This document shows positions 37,429 through 47,554 of a stretch of DNA of 64,000 nucleotides, one piece after another. The notes beneath the pieces were generated by a model. It did no database searches. It saw only the letters and a list, made by a program, of their open reading frames with translations, and was not told the DNA's origin. The first letter of the stretch is position 1. Each line of letters starts with the position of its first letter. This stretch comes from Liolophura sinensis (taxonomy: Eukaryota; Mollusca; Polyplacophora; Chitonida; Chitonidae): positions 17,183,127-17,247,126 of the forward strand of contig NC_088297.1 of the NCBI RefSeq assembly GCF_032854445.1, written 5' to 3'. Made by a program: the position numbers and the translations under genes.

Positions 37429-37990
37429 TATAAAAAGATGATAGGAAGCCATGATAAAAAGCATTTAGATGTAATTTGCTCAAGAAGCTTTCATGCCAAT
37501 GAGCTAAATGTTAATTTAGATAACATACGTTGGGAGGAAATGAAGCATACAAAAAATCATTTTTATATCTTAAAAACTGTGGAAATGCACTGATTACCGA
37601 ATATGTCACGTGACCAAAATTCTCTGAATATAAATATTTTAACTACGCTGCGTGACGTTTTTTGCTGTTCTGATCACGAATCTTGTCTTTTTTCTTATCT
37701 GTGAAGCATAGTTTTGTCGCAAATTACGATCATATTGTGAAAAGGTGTTATTTACTTTTACATTTGGAGGTCACGTGACAGAATACCGTTCTCGCTGTAA
37801 AGATGAAAATGGCCGAGTGTAAAGGGCTATATATGTGCTGTACCTGTGCTGACAATCGCCAATGTGTCTAAATAAATGCAGGACTTGCACTGCTTGAAAA
37901 ATTATCCAAAGGCCGATTTACAATATTTAGCACTTTTTAATCCACGTGTTTTATTTGTTTTATTATGTATCTTAAATGTGTTTATGTCTA

Positions 37991-38038
37991 GCGCTAATGG
38001 ACATTGCCCCTAGCAGTCACCGGTTCAAATACAGTTCA
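37991..38038 (+). repeat. tRNA-like repeat segment, copy 2
   Basis: GCGCTAATGGACATTGCCCC, then TAGCAGTCACCGGTTCAAA and TACAGTTCA. It is about 80% like the segment at 37,381, in the same orientation and 610 bp away. The flanks do not match. Confidence 0.4.
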
Positions 38039-38482
38039 TTCCTGCCAATCTTTGTTCTCTTTTTTTTTCAGTTACCATGAAATTATTAGGCACCAGACTA
38101 CCAGTCCTCCAGGCTGTAGATCAAATTCAGTCTACCCCTTACCATTCTTACCAAATTCGTTTCAGATATAAGTATGGATATTTTGGCTCTTTTGTGGGAG
38201 ATCGTGATGCCGGGTATTGCTGAAATAGTTTTGTTTTTGTTGAAAATACGAGATGTGTTTTCCACAAGGTACATGCGGTTCATTCATTCAGAGAGTTTAA
38301 TGTTTAATATGGATTACGTCAATTTTTTGCTCGTATTAGACAAACTTGGGTTCCTTTTCAGAAGAGCATAGAACTAACAGATTTCATCGTCTGTGTTGGA
38401 GAAAGTAGAAAATTTTAGAAACTGGAAGCTAAAAGCTGTGTGTACATCCCGCTTGGAAACCGTGTAACTCTATGCAGTTCTA

Positions 38483-38738
38483 GTTTATTTGTTTAGTGTT
38501 TTACGTCGTACTCAAGAATATTTCACTTGTAAGATTTCGACCAGCATTGTGATGGGAAGACACCGGGCAGAGTCAACGAGAAACCGACGACTATCCGCAG
38601 GTTGCCGCACATCTTCCAACGCACGGCCGGAGAGGAAGCCAGCATGAGCTGGAGTTGAACTCACAGCGACCGTATTAATAAGAGGCTCCTGAGGCATTGC
38701 GTCTCATTAGCACGCTAACCACGGAATCCACGGAGGCT
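38483..38738 (-). repeat. SINE-A, full length, minus
   Basis: GTTTATTTGTTTAGTGTTTT, CTCAAGAATATTTCACTTG, ACTATCCGCAGGTTGCCG, CCAGCATGAGCTGGAGTTG, then the head ending CCACGGAATCCACGGAGGC. Scattered changes indicate an older insertion, and no clear target-site duplication is seen. Confidence 0.85.
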
Positions 38739-39174
38739 CATAGTCAGAGAATAATGCACCATTCATGCGAAGGCTAGTTTATGGCGCACTGTCAGCGGTG
38801 AGCGTCTTTGTTAAAAGGGTTAATCTTATTCAACGCTACATGTGCTAAATCGACACATTCCCTGTTATCTGTTACATTAGCAGTAAAACATATGGCTAAA
38901 AAAAACCCCAGGTAAATAAGGGTTTATTCGCAACTCGCCTACTTTTTGAACTTGCCTATTCGCATTTCGCCTAACCGGGGGATTGGGAACAGATTTACCC
39001 CCACGCTGCGCCGTTAGCAGCATGAGTGAGACAGACAGTTTTAAAGATGTTCACGTCTTAGATTGAGTGACACATTTAACGATGTTCAGTGGATTACAGT
39101 AACACTTGGTGTATCTAATCACTCACAGAACATAACTATGCTTTCCATGGTTGGGAAAATTCATTTCATTCACG

Positions 39175-39790
39175 ATGGCACAGGCAGCTACAGAGATCAG
39201 TTTTAAACCTTCCCAACGAGGTAGACGTCTTCTTGTCCAGAATGGCTGTACCTACAGAGTTAACCGTAGAAAAGATGACTGGATATGATGGAAATGTACG
39301 GTAAACGGTTGTCCAGGCACACTCTGCACTAGAAACGACCTCATCTGCAAAGTCGGTCGAGATTATATCCATGTACCAAACAGTTTTACTGTTGGTGTGA
39401 GTAAGATCGTGCAGAATAGTTGGAAAAGAGCCTTTGAAAAGATAGCACCTATACCAACCACATATAGGGAAGAGCTAGTGAATCTCCGAACACATGAAGT
39501 TGTAGACCAGTCTGAAATAGCCAGAAACCTCTCAACTGTTTAGCAAATCAAATACTCACTTTACAGACAACGAAAACAGAATATGCCTCCCATCCCGTCG
39601 ACCAGGAAAGATATCATCCTGTAGGGACAGTGGAGGAAGACTTTAACCGGAGAAGACTTCCTACTGGCCAGTGATGATAAACTTATCTCCTAGAAAGCAG
39701 CTCTGACCAGTGGATTGAAAACGCCCATTTAGTTTGCAGATGCAGCGTCATTCTTAATTAAAGCCTTCTAATATGTGACTGGTGAATAAA
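39175..39790 (+). pseudogene. Decayed FLYWCH / MULE-type transposase N-terminal part
   Basis: Translating plus-strand frame 1 from ATG at 39,175 gives a FLYWCH-type zinc-finger pattern: FKPSQRGRRLLVQNG, then TYRVNRR, WKCTVNGCPGTLCT and a His near VGRDYIHVP. The link region typical of invertebrate FLYWCH-MULE transposon proteins follows: PIPTTYREELVNLRTHE, YSLYRQRKQNMPPIPSTR, GQWRKTLTGEDFLLASDD. The frame holds at least six in-frame stops (one TGA inside the finger, then mostly TAG and TAA) but no frameshift over about 600 bp. The DDE transposase core that normally follows is not visible. FLYWCH domains bind DNA, and in MULE-like elements they sit before the transposase (family knowledge). It is a dead transposon copy or a retired domesticated gene. 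Confidence 0.7.
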
Positions 39791-41669
39791 CTTGTAAAAA
39801 AATAAAATGTAACGTACGTTTCATAATCGTGTTCTGCTAGTGGCATATATTTAATCCTTGTGTTAATCCGACTGATACCTGGTGAGGGCCTCTAATCCAT
39901 CTGCACAGCTATAAATTAATTCGTCTTCATTTTGTCTAAGTAGGCATAAACGATAAGCTTGTATTGTGACCCGTGTCATTATACTGTATTAAATCGTGCC
40001 ATGCTGTATCAGAGGTGCCAGCTTACTTTGTAAGCTGTGTTAAAAGCAACTCATATATATTTTTAAATGATGCCAGGTACGGTAAAACACAAATATTTGC
40101 CCCGTTTGCAAATCTCCATCGCTCGGACAGTTATAGACGCATACAGTAGATTTTACTAGCTGTCAAAATAAAAGAATAATAAAAAAAAAATTCTGGATTG
40201 TTTGAAAGAATAATAGTAAAGTTGTATGACATCTGATCCCGCCTGACATGGCGGCCTAATATTGTCTTTATCTTTTATCTTGCAATACATATGATTCAAC
40301 GCAAAATATCAATCTATAATAAGTTTTTTTTCTAAATCTGTCACAGGATTAGTACAAATACAAATAAGCATAGTAAATACATCAAAGGAAATTTAAGGAG
40401 ATCTTCTTTGACGACAGAGTCATGTAATAACCAAAGATAAAGATAGACGCAAATCACGGATGTCAGTTAATTCGGATGGTTCAGCCTGTCCCCCAGTTAA
40501 CCGTACTTTTTCCACGGGTCAAATGACAGGGACAACGAACTGGTCAATTACAGTACGGTAGCAACTCTCCGAATTTTCGATGACGAAAGAGTTGAGCCCC
40601 AATGCGGAAATGTTCACTGGCCAAGGGGAAAGCATTCTTCTTTAACGACCTCGAGTCGCCGTCATTGCCAAACCGTTGCCCTCAAAGCTCACAAGTATAT
40701 AAAGCAGTGGGAGCTTTACGGAAGTGGGCTCATTTCAAGTTCACTTGCACTAAAAGTCGCCAGTCAACCTCCCATGATGACACTCCTTAAGACATATACA
40801 TTTCCATGGTGATAAATGCTGGTGATTGTACAAGCAGTCTGAGCTTCACGGAAGTGGATTCGGATCTTCACAGTGTTGTCCTTGGCGCATGCTCGAGGGC
40901 AGTCATGTTCTTAACCGAAACGAAATAGAACAATGTCCACAAAACCTCAATACATTCATCTTACACAGCTCACGAAAAACTTGGAAAGAAGATTATTTCT
41001 CAACGACAAATGGTCTTTCTATATGCATTCATGGTTGACTTCAGTGGAGGTACAATTTTGGAGAATTTGTGAAGATGTCTTATACAGAGCGTCGTATAAC
41101 CAAGTACTCTAAGTCTTTCGCCGAAAGGACAATATCTCACTCGTCGGAGAAGGGACAACCTCGCACTCGTCTGATCTATTACTTGCTCCATTCCGACTTG
41201 TCGCTATTCAAATTTGACGTTAGACCTAATCCAAGCCTGTTCGAATACCACTCTTTTCGGGACATTTCATTATAGGGACCAAAAAATAACCGCTCACTCA
41301 TCTAACCAGCAACAAATTACTATAGCTTGCACTTATTAGATCTCAGTTTAGTGATTAGATTGGTCGAAAAGAGTGCTATGTATTTCACAAAAATAAACAG
41401 TGTTTTGGCAAACGTTTATAATTTGATATTGTGTTAAAGTTTTATCTTTTTTGTCACATTGTGGAAAATAATCACCAGTGCACATAAGACAGAAGATTGC
41501 AGTGTTCACATATTTTCAGTGTTCTTGTTTTTCAGAAAGACTGGTGTTTTTGGAATGGTGTTTATGGAATATAAATAAACACCAAAGTCTGAAGTGAGTA
41601 TTTGTGTCATACATAATGTCACCATGACCATGTCCTCAAGTAACCAACACTTAGCAAGATCTGAAATGA
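39791..41669. other. Non-coding flank
   Basis: No gene supported. It contains a TATA-like TATATAAAG at 40,696 with no clear exon behind it, and two partly similar segments (near 40,703 and 40,830) sharing GGAAGTGG. The part beside 41,669 should hold the 3' UTR of the minus-strand gene; no clear poly(A) signal was identified. Confidence 0.35.
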
Positions 41670-42269
41670 TTATTTTTTGACAATGTGGTTGACATCATTG
41701 TCTGCGTTCTTTAAAATTTGCCACCATCGACGATTGTAAGGTGAAAACAGACATTTTCGCTGTTGGCTTATTTTGTTCAGATATTTGTATATGTCCCAAA
41801 TAAATGGCCAGGTCCCTGACAGAATTATACTCGGAATCGCAAATAACAAAGTAAGGAAAAGCGATCGTTGGAAAACGAAGCACATGAGGAGCCAAACGCT
41901 ATACACAGTGTTGGTAACCAAACCTGTCATCAGACAAATATGGCGGATCCGTTCGGGCTTGACGGGGTCGCTGTGACCCAGCACCGCCACCTGGCGGCCG
42001 TATTTGGAAACCTGAGCGAGCAGTCGAGGCCCCAGAATAACGGCAAAAACTATGTTGAGAAAGGGCACCACGGAAGACAGAACAATGAAGTAGCAGAACT
42101 TTGTGATGGCCCTTTTCAAGAAGTGTTCTTTTATCGGCAAGGCTATCTCCAACGTCTGGCTCACTTCGACGGGGTCTAATTTGTTTCCATTCTTCCGAAC
42201 GTAATTGTAAACGCCGTCGAAATCCTCGGTTTTATGCATACGAACAATCATTTCCTCTGTAACAGCCAT
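41670..42269 (-). CDS. Unrecognised 199-residue multi-pass membrane protein
   Basis: A complete open frame from ATG at 42,267-42,269 to TAA at 41,670-41,672. I do not recognise the family. The first 50 residues are soluble, charged and probably helical (MAVTEEMIVRMHKTEDFDGV). Three strongly hydrophobic segments follow at about residues 56-79, 111-133 and 136-158, then a basic aromatic tail (YNRRWWQIL) ending HIVKK. The KK end is compatible with an ER-retrieval signal, which is inference. No signal peptide is seen. Just upstream of the ATG a pyrimidine-rich stretch ends in TGTACAG followed by GTGAAAG, a good splice acceptor, so the whole coding region probably lies in one exon behind a 5' non-coding exon. 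The frame is intact and its composition is unlike the shadow frames, so I judge it a real gene. Confidence 0.75.
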   Translation of the reverse strand: MAVTEEMIVRMHKTEDFDGVYNYVRKNGNKLDPVEVSQTLEIALPIKEHFLKRAITKFCYFIVLSSVVPFLNIVFAVILGPRLLAQVSKYGRQVAVLGHSDPVKPERIRHICLMTGLVTNTVYSVWLLMCFVFQRSLFLTLLFAIPSIILSGTWPFIWDIYKYLNKISQQRKCLFSPYNRRWWQILKNADNDVNHIVKK

Positions 42270-42369
42270 CTTTCACCTGTACAATGAAAAATGAAAAGCG
42301 GGGTAAAAATATTGGATGATTTTATGCTTTTTATACTTCATGCAGTGGTAGATGGGGTCATGGTTGCTA

Positions 42370-42505
42370 CATGTATTGTACGCCTAATGTTACTGAACTG
42401 CTCAAGAACAATTCACTTATACGACCGCGGACAGTATTATGGTTGGGGAAAACCTAGCAGAGCGCGGGGAAACTCACGATCATACGCAGATTGCTGGCGC
42501 ACGAA
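42370..42505 (-). repeat. SINE-A fragment, minus, in the inferred intron
   Basis: TGTACGCCTAATGTTACTG, GCTCAAGAACAATTCACTTA, ATACGACCGCGGACAGTATT, then CGATCATACGCAGATTGC. It is a diverged SINE-A body with no head. It lies between the inferred 5' exon (42,734-42,815) and the coding exon of the membrane-protein gene. Confidence 0.65.
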
Positions 42506-42733
42506 ATTAGTCAAACTTATATACAGATGTGACAATGATATAAAGAGAGTGCAGTCCTATGAATGCCGTATACAGCGCCAATGTGACGATACTGTGATAC
42601 TGATCGAACAAGATTTTAGCATACGAGAATATGTATATCCCTGCATGCTGATAGTTCACAATATAAAAAAAATGTAATCAGGTGTTTAAACATAACCGGA
42701 AGGAATGAGAAACAAAACACAAAATGCAACGAA

Positions 42734-42850
42734 CCTGTCAGCGACTTAGGTCGTGAAGATGGCAATTTCGGAGATATCGAATGTTTTCCAAACGTGCAAC
42801 TTGGTGATGAAATTTTCACTTCAGAAATGATGTCATCTGCCCCCTATATA
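42734..42850 (-). promoter_or_regulatory. Possible TATA promoter and non-coding first exon of the membrane-protein gene
   Basis: On the minus strand a TATA-like CCTATATAGG lies at about 42,843-42,852. About 110 bases further on, a donor reads CTGACAG then GTTCGT (exon end at 42,734). With the acceptor just before the coding exon (exon start near 42,276) this gives a simple two-exon gene with one intron of about 460 bp. Only motif logic supports it. Confidence 0.35.
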
Positions 42851-42852
42851 GG

Positions 42853-44276
42853 ATGACCCGATTCAGATCTATGTAGAAATGATTGTTTTCACCAGCCGCT
42901 AGCTATGCCTACCCTAATAAACACGAAGTATACCGCACATGACAAAGAGATGCGCCATCTGGTGACAGCTGTCGATCATAGGTATATATACTGATACAAT
43001 ATGCGCATCCAATACAGTTTCATCCAGGGGCTGATATAAAGGCCCGACCCAGCTCTCTCTACCTGCGCCACAGCCATGTCACTTATACATCGACACGTGT
43101 ACATGTCTGTATTCACTATGTCAACCTGTCCTCTGTCAAAAACTGTTCACGATTGATCCGAAAAAGTGACGTGGTGTTACAGGACTTCACTTCAATTATC
43201 ATCAGCGGATTCAAAATGGGAATTTTTACAACGATAACATTTACATGACACCTCTTTACATTCGACAATTACCTTCTTAATCTGGTCCACCTCTCCATGC
43301 AACAAAATACAAATGTACCACCAACCGAAAGTGTAATATGATTCTAGAAATGAAACAACAAATAAAGAATATCACTTAGGTATTATTTAAGACAAGGATA
43401 CATGAAAAGGTACGATAAAACGAAAAGTATGGTTTTAAGGGAAATGAAGTAATATATGCCAACAAAAAGGACAAAAGAAAGAAAAAGAGACCAAAAAAAT
43501 CATTTTTAGACGCACATTCCATATTTTTTAATAACATCTATATTTTATGTCTACTTTCAGTGGTCGGAAATATTTGGAAATGGCGTCATCTATGAACATA
43601 CTAGGAATGTGAGACCAGCTTAGTGCCCTACTTTGGGCTTCACCCCCCCCCCCCCCCCCCCACCACCACCAACAACAAAGCAAGCCGCTTAATTTCCGGT
43701 CTAACCGCTGGGACCATAGGAAAACTGTGGTTCAGAGTAATTTTACACCCTTTTTGTACCTTTATACGTTAGGTTATATCCTAAACTCTATGTTCAGAAA
43801 TATAAACCGAGGCATTTCACGCGTCATTTAAGAACATGAAGAACACGGGTAATAACAACAACAACAACGTCCGTAGAACCTCTTTAGAACTCCTCGTCAC
43901 CGCTAACTACTACTACTACCAAGCATATGAAGCATAACAATCACTTTAAAATAATAACAATAATGTGAAAAAGAGAACGACATGAAGATGGCAATGTCAT
44001 AGCTGATGATATATTACTGACTAATCAGATTGCTCCAGTTTTAAATCTTTCGGACAGTAGCTCAAATCCAAAGTTTGCATACATTCGAGGGTTCAGGCCA
44101 GTCGCATAGAAAAGCCTCTTGTCCTACGAAATACCCTTATAATTATTCATGAAAAACAAGGAATCTTTTGTTTGAGGTTGCAAACGCCAAGCCAGGAGGT
44201 GCACTCTTCATAGTATCAAGGATAGATGATCTATTTGTCATTTACGTGGTACACTACCAATGGTACACATTTGGTA
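42853..44276. other. Non-coding; possible divergent promoter and simple repeats
   Basis: A TATA-like GATATAAAGGC on the plus strand near 43,033 is followed at 43,076 by an ATG with a 26-codon frame, too short to call. At 43,643-43,661 there are 19 consecutive C, then CACCACCACC. An AAC repeat lies near 43,855 and a TAC repeat near 43,905. No gene is supported. Confidence 0.35.
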
Positions 44277-44531
44277 CACTCAAAAAGTTAATCTGTTGAT
44301 TTTTACAGAGCATCTGTTGTCTTAGTGATGCTAGAATGTGTTCAGTTATTCCAGCAGATTGTTCTGTTAAATATAACACACATATTCAATTAATTTCAAC
44401 ATAAAGATTCTAGTAGACTACTGATATTATATGTTGAATATGACGGATTATTATGCTATAATAACAGAATACATTCTAGCATCACTCAGACACAGACTTT
44501 TTGTTCTAATTAATAAATAATTTTTTGAGTG
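44277..44531. mobile_element. MITE with long terminal inverted repeats and TA target sites
   Basis: The left end CACTCAAAAAGTTAAT pairs with the right end, whose reverse complement is CACTCAAAAAATTATT. Further in, AGTGATGCTAGAATGT (44,324-44,339) has a perfect inverted partner at 44,471-44,486, at nearly the same distance from each end (47 and 45 bp). Pairing continues toward the middle, so the 255-bp element is close to one large palindrome. TA flanks both ends (44,275-44,276 and 44,532-44,533), as in Tc1/mariner-type transposition. There is no coding capacity. It would need a transposase encoded elsewhere. Confidence 0.88.
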
Positions 44532-45179
44532 TAATTTATTGAAGTTTACCAAGGCTGGGGAATTTAAGACAGGAAATCCCGTCTCCATTCGTATCAGTCA
44601 ATCAGCGACCATCTTGTATCCCGTTAACGCATGTTCTACAAGGTGGTGGTGGTCATAACGCAAACATCCTGTAATTTGATTTCTTTGTTCATCGATTTGG
44701 CTGGCGCTTAATAAGAAAACGATACCGGAGACTAAAAGCACAAAATCGATAGCATTTCCGCTGATCGATTTTTTACCATTATTTTAGAAAACAACAAATA
44801 ATTACCTTTCACAAAATATCAGCCTCGTTTTGCACGTGTTACCGTTCAAAAAATGTGTAAAAAGCTCATAACCTTATTTTACAATGCAATAAAACTTTTT
44901 TCAAACTTTAGAATCATTTTAACAGTGTAAACAGTACCGGTGCGAGTCCGATATTTAGTGAATGGCAATAAGTTTGAGCAGTTTTCGTAAATAAAAATAA
45001 TGATTAGCGCATACGGATTGTTTCGCCAAAAATCTCCGGTATATAGCCTCTTTATCGTCGTATACCCAAGAATTATTCAGAACAAGCCTAAATTTCATAA
45101 ATAGCCTATACTCCTATTTGGTGGAAATGGAATTATTCCTTCCGAATAATAAAAAAAAATTGGTTCAAATGCAGCATTA

Positions 45180-45300
45180 TGTCGAGGTGTTTATCAGGTA
45201 TATGGCAAAAGGCGGTGGATTTTCCTGGGCTCTGTCCGAATTCCACTGTCCATAAACCTCACCGTCGTTATATAAGTAAAGTATTCTTGTGTACGCAGCA
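45180..45300 (+). repeat. SINE-C body and tail, partial
   Basis: CGAGGTGTTTATCAGGTATA, GGCAAAAGGCGGTGG, TTTTCCTGGGCTCTG, ACCTCACCGTCGTTATAT and AAGTAAAGTATTCTTGTGTA. The 5' head is missing. Another SINE-C starts about 12 bp downstream. Confidence 0.65.
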
Positions 45301-45312
45301 GTCAGACAGTGA

Positions 45313-45525
45313 AAGCCGGTTGGTTCGCAGCCTTGTCAAGACCTACAACAATGAGGTCGCAGGTTCGAATCCAGCTTTGGTTGCTTTCGCCGCGCTTCAT
45401 GTCAGGAGGTCTATCAGTTAAGTGGCGAAAGTTGGTGTTTTTCCCCCAAGCACGCCGCCTTCCTCCACCTATAAATCTTACTGCCAACAAATGCTTAAGT
45501 ATAGCGTATTAAATTAAATTTAATT
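45313..45525 (+). repeat. SINE-C, full length
   Basis: The tRNA-like head has an exact consensus B box, GGTTCGAATCC, near 45,362. The body follows: GGAGGTCTATCAGTTAAGTG, GCGAAAGTTGGTG, TTCCTCCACCTATAAATC, then AAGTATAGCGTATTAAATT. It is the reference copy of SINE-C in this window and lies in tandem with the partial copy at 45,180. Confidence 0.75.
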
Positions 45526-45686
45526 TACTTCATTAAAGCGTGGCCATGTGTACTGGGTTCAACCCAGGGACTCGTATCTCCATTGTGAGCCAGTTATAAT
45601 CGATTCTGTGTCACGTTAAATGATAATTAAATAAAGCCACAAGTAAATAAAGCTCAAGTTAGCAAGAAAGTCGGAAAGGGTTGTTC

Positions 45687-45715
45687 TGTTTGTTTGTTTG
45701 TTTGTTTGTTTGTTT
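45687..45715 (+). repeat. GTTT microsatellite
   Basis: Seven TGTT units in a row. Simple-sequence DNA between SINE copies. Confidence 0.95.
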
Positions 45716-45920
45716 ACCTGAATCCGGATTACCTGGTTATAACAGGCGGGTGTTTTGGATATAGGAGAGTACAGCATAGAAAGTAAAACTAGAGCAGAGA
45801 CGACAATGTAATGATTTACTTCAGTTAGGGTTTTATTCGGTTCATGTTAATGCTTAAATAGTAGCACCTTACATCTCACCTATAGAACCATGGATTTAAA
45901 AATTAATTGCAATTCCTTAG

Positions 45921-45973
45921 AATGAATGAATACTTATGGCTTGACGCCACACCGGCAATATTTCGTCCATATC
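45921..45973 (-). repeat. SINE-D tail, minus
   Basis: AATGAATGAATACTTATGGC, then TTGACGCCACACCGGCAAT and ATTTCGTCCATATC. The reverse complement matches 12,835-12,897 block by block. Confidence 0.55.
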
Positions 45974-46039
45974 TTTGTGACAATTTCTTGGATGCCACTG
46001 GTCTACAGTTACTCAAAACGACCAGGAGCCAGTTCCACA

Positions 46040-46135
46040 AAGATGTCGTACATGTACAATAAGGTCGAAAACTAATATAGATAATATCAGCAGTGCTTTG
46101 ATTGCAAATGTACATAAGTGAATCATGTTGACGTA
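46040..46135 (+). repeat. Repeat E tail fragment
   Basis: TATCAGCAGTGCTTTGATTG and CAAATGTACATAAGTG match the tail of repeat E copy 1 (CAGTTGTGCTTTGATTGC and AACTGTTCATA near 25,331). The TATA-bearing part is absent. Confidence 0.4.
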
Positions 46136-46302
46136 ATAAACATGAGTGCTTATCGGTATTCCTTGTAGCTGAGTTACATTCATCGTTATTGTATGGCACA
46201 CTTCAGATAAAGATCCTTCAAACACTGGCCCTTGGACAGAGCATTTTTATATTCCCCGCTCTCACAATTCATGTGGTTTCGTGATAATATTTGTACATAT
46301 GT

Positions 46303-46360
46303 TTGCTTGATTGGTGCTTTACGCCTTACTCAATAATATTCCACTGGTGACGATTTGCGC
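46303..46360 (-). repeat. SINE-A tail only, minus
   Basis: TTGCTTGATTGGTGCTTTAC, then GCCTTACTCAATAATATTCC. A short 3' end fragment. Confidence 0.55.
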
Positions 46361-46769
46361 AATCTAACTACGTTGAAGACCATTGACATCTTCTTCCTCT
46401 TTCATCAATTCTTTTCACATCTTTGTCGATGCCTCACATCGACAGTTCATTAACAGTTCATTAACTGTTACGTCAATGTGTCAGGAAATTGCAGCTCTGT
46501 GGTATGTGCCTTGTATACCTTTTCAATCAGAGCGTACATGAACAGACCACATCACCCGAGCGACTAACTGGGGGCATGGTTAATTCCACGTGCCAGGGAG
46601 CTGATTCAGCTTATTTTCTCTACAACAACCCCTGACCCTCCATCCCCACCCCCTTCAACCTCCCCATTCTCCCTCTGTGTTGCCACAATGAAGAAGATTA
46701 TTGCATTAGCACTCTCTCTACCGAAACCGACGGTACTATACAGATGTCATATATTACCAAGCACTGTAT

Positions 46770-46852
46770 ATGGGCCATGCAATTAGGCCCATATATAAGG
46801 AGCCATATGCATTGCTTTCATTACGCAATATATCCATATGGCCCACTTATTA
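46770..46852. repeat. Nested imperfect palindromes
   Basis: ATATGGGCC pairs with GGCCCATAT around a short spacer (46,768-46,795). GGAGCCATATGCATTGC pairs with GCAATATATCCATATGGCCC across a short loop (46,799-46,847). It could form a cruciform or be a MITE remnant. Confidence 0.6.
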
Positions 46853-46934
46853 TTATATCGTTGGTCAAAAGTTCAGTCACTGGATACTGGTGGTCACGGT
46901 GTTTATCCTCTTTGTCGCTCAGCTCGCTAGATGT

Positions 46935-47100
46935 ATCAATACAAATGGAAGCAGCTGCAAGTCAGAAGGTTTGTCAGGTACCTGCCGAAAGCTGGTGGGT
47001 TTTTTCAGGGCCTTTCGGGTTTTCCACACACATAAACTAGACAATCGCCATGCCATGTTTAGAAGTGAAATAGTTTTACAGTACAATATTCAAATAAAGT
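46935..47100 (+). repeat. SINE-C body
   Basis: GCAAGTCAGAAGGTTTGTCA, GGTACCTGCCGAAAGCTGG, TTTTCAGGGCCTTTCGGG, CACACATAAACTAGACAATC and a tail with AGTGAAATAG. The head is weak. Confidence 0.6.
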
Positions 47101-47337
47101 AAGAGCCCAATCCAACAAATAAATGTAATTTGCGATATAGCCCATTGTTGTTTTTTTCTTCATGTCATTTAGTAATTGAGTCACTTAGCTAATTTTTATT
47201 TCATTTTATTTATTTATTTTCAGTTCAGTATTTTCTTTTATCAGTGATATGCCTGCAATGATCAGGATGCAATTATGCTTTTAATCCGACTTTTCCTTTC
47301 TTCATGATAACACAGTCAGTAACTATGTACTAGCTCA

Positions 47338-47352
47338 CCCCCCCCCCCCCCC
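47338..47352 (+). repeat. Poly-C run
   Basis: Fifteen consecutive C followed by C-rich sequence. Low complexity; it may be mis-sized in any assembly. Confidence 0.9.
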
Positions 47353-47554
47353 ACTCCCACCCCAACCCCAACCCTCACGTCCTTACTATAGTGATGTGTA
47401 GCACTCAGACTGCTTTTTTTCTTTCACTGCCAGTAATATAGTTCTCGTAATGCCTAAGAGGAAAATCGTCAATCTTTACAACCGGAAAACAGTGCCCAAG
47501 ATGGAATTCTGAGCATCTCTTTCTGCATTGTGTATTGCCACTTTTCTTTCTAAG

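Larger units (their letters stand above)
37107..38480. other. Non-coding, no gene recognised
   Basis: AT-rich DNA with no supported gene. It contains a pair of tRNA-like segments (37,381 and 37,991), reported separately. Confidence 0.4.
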
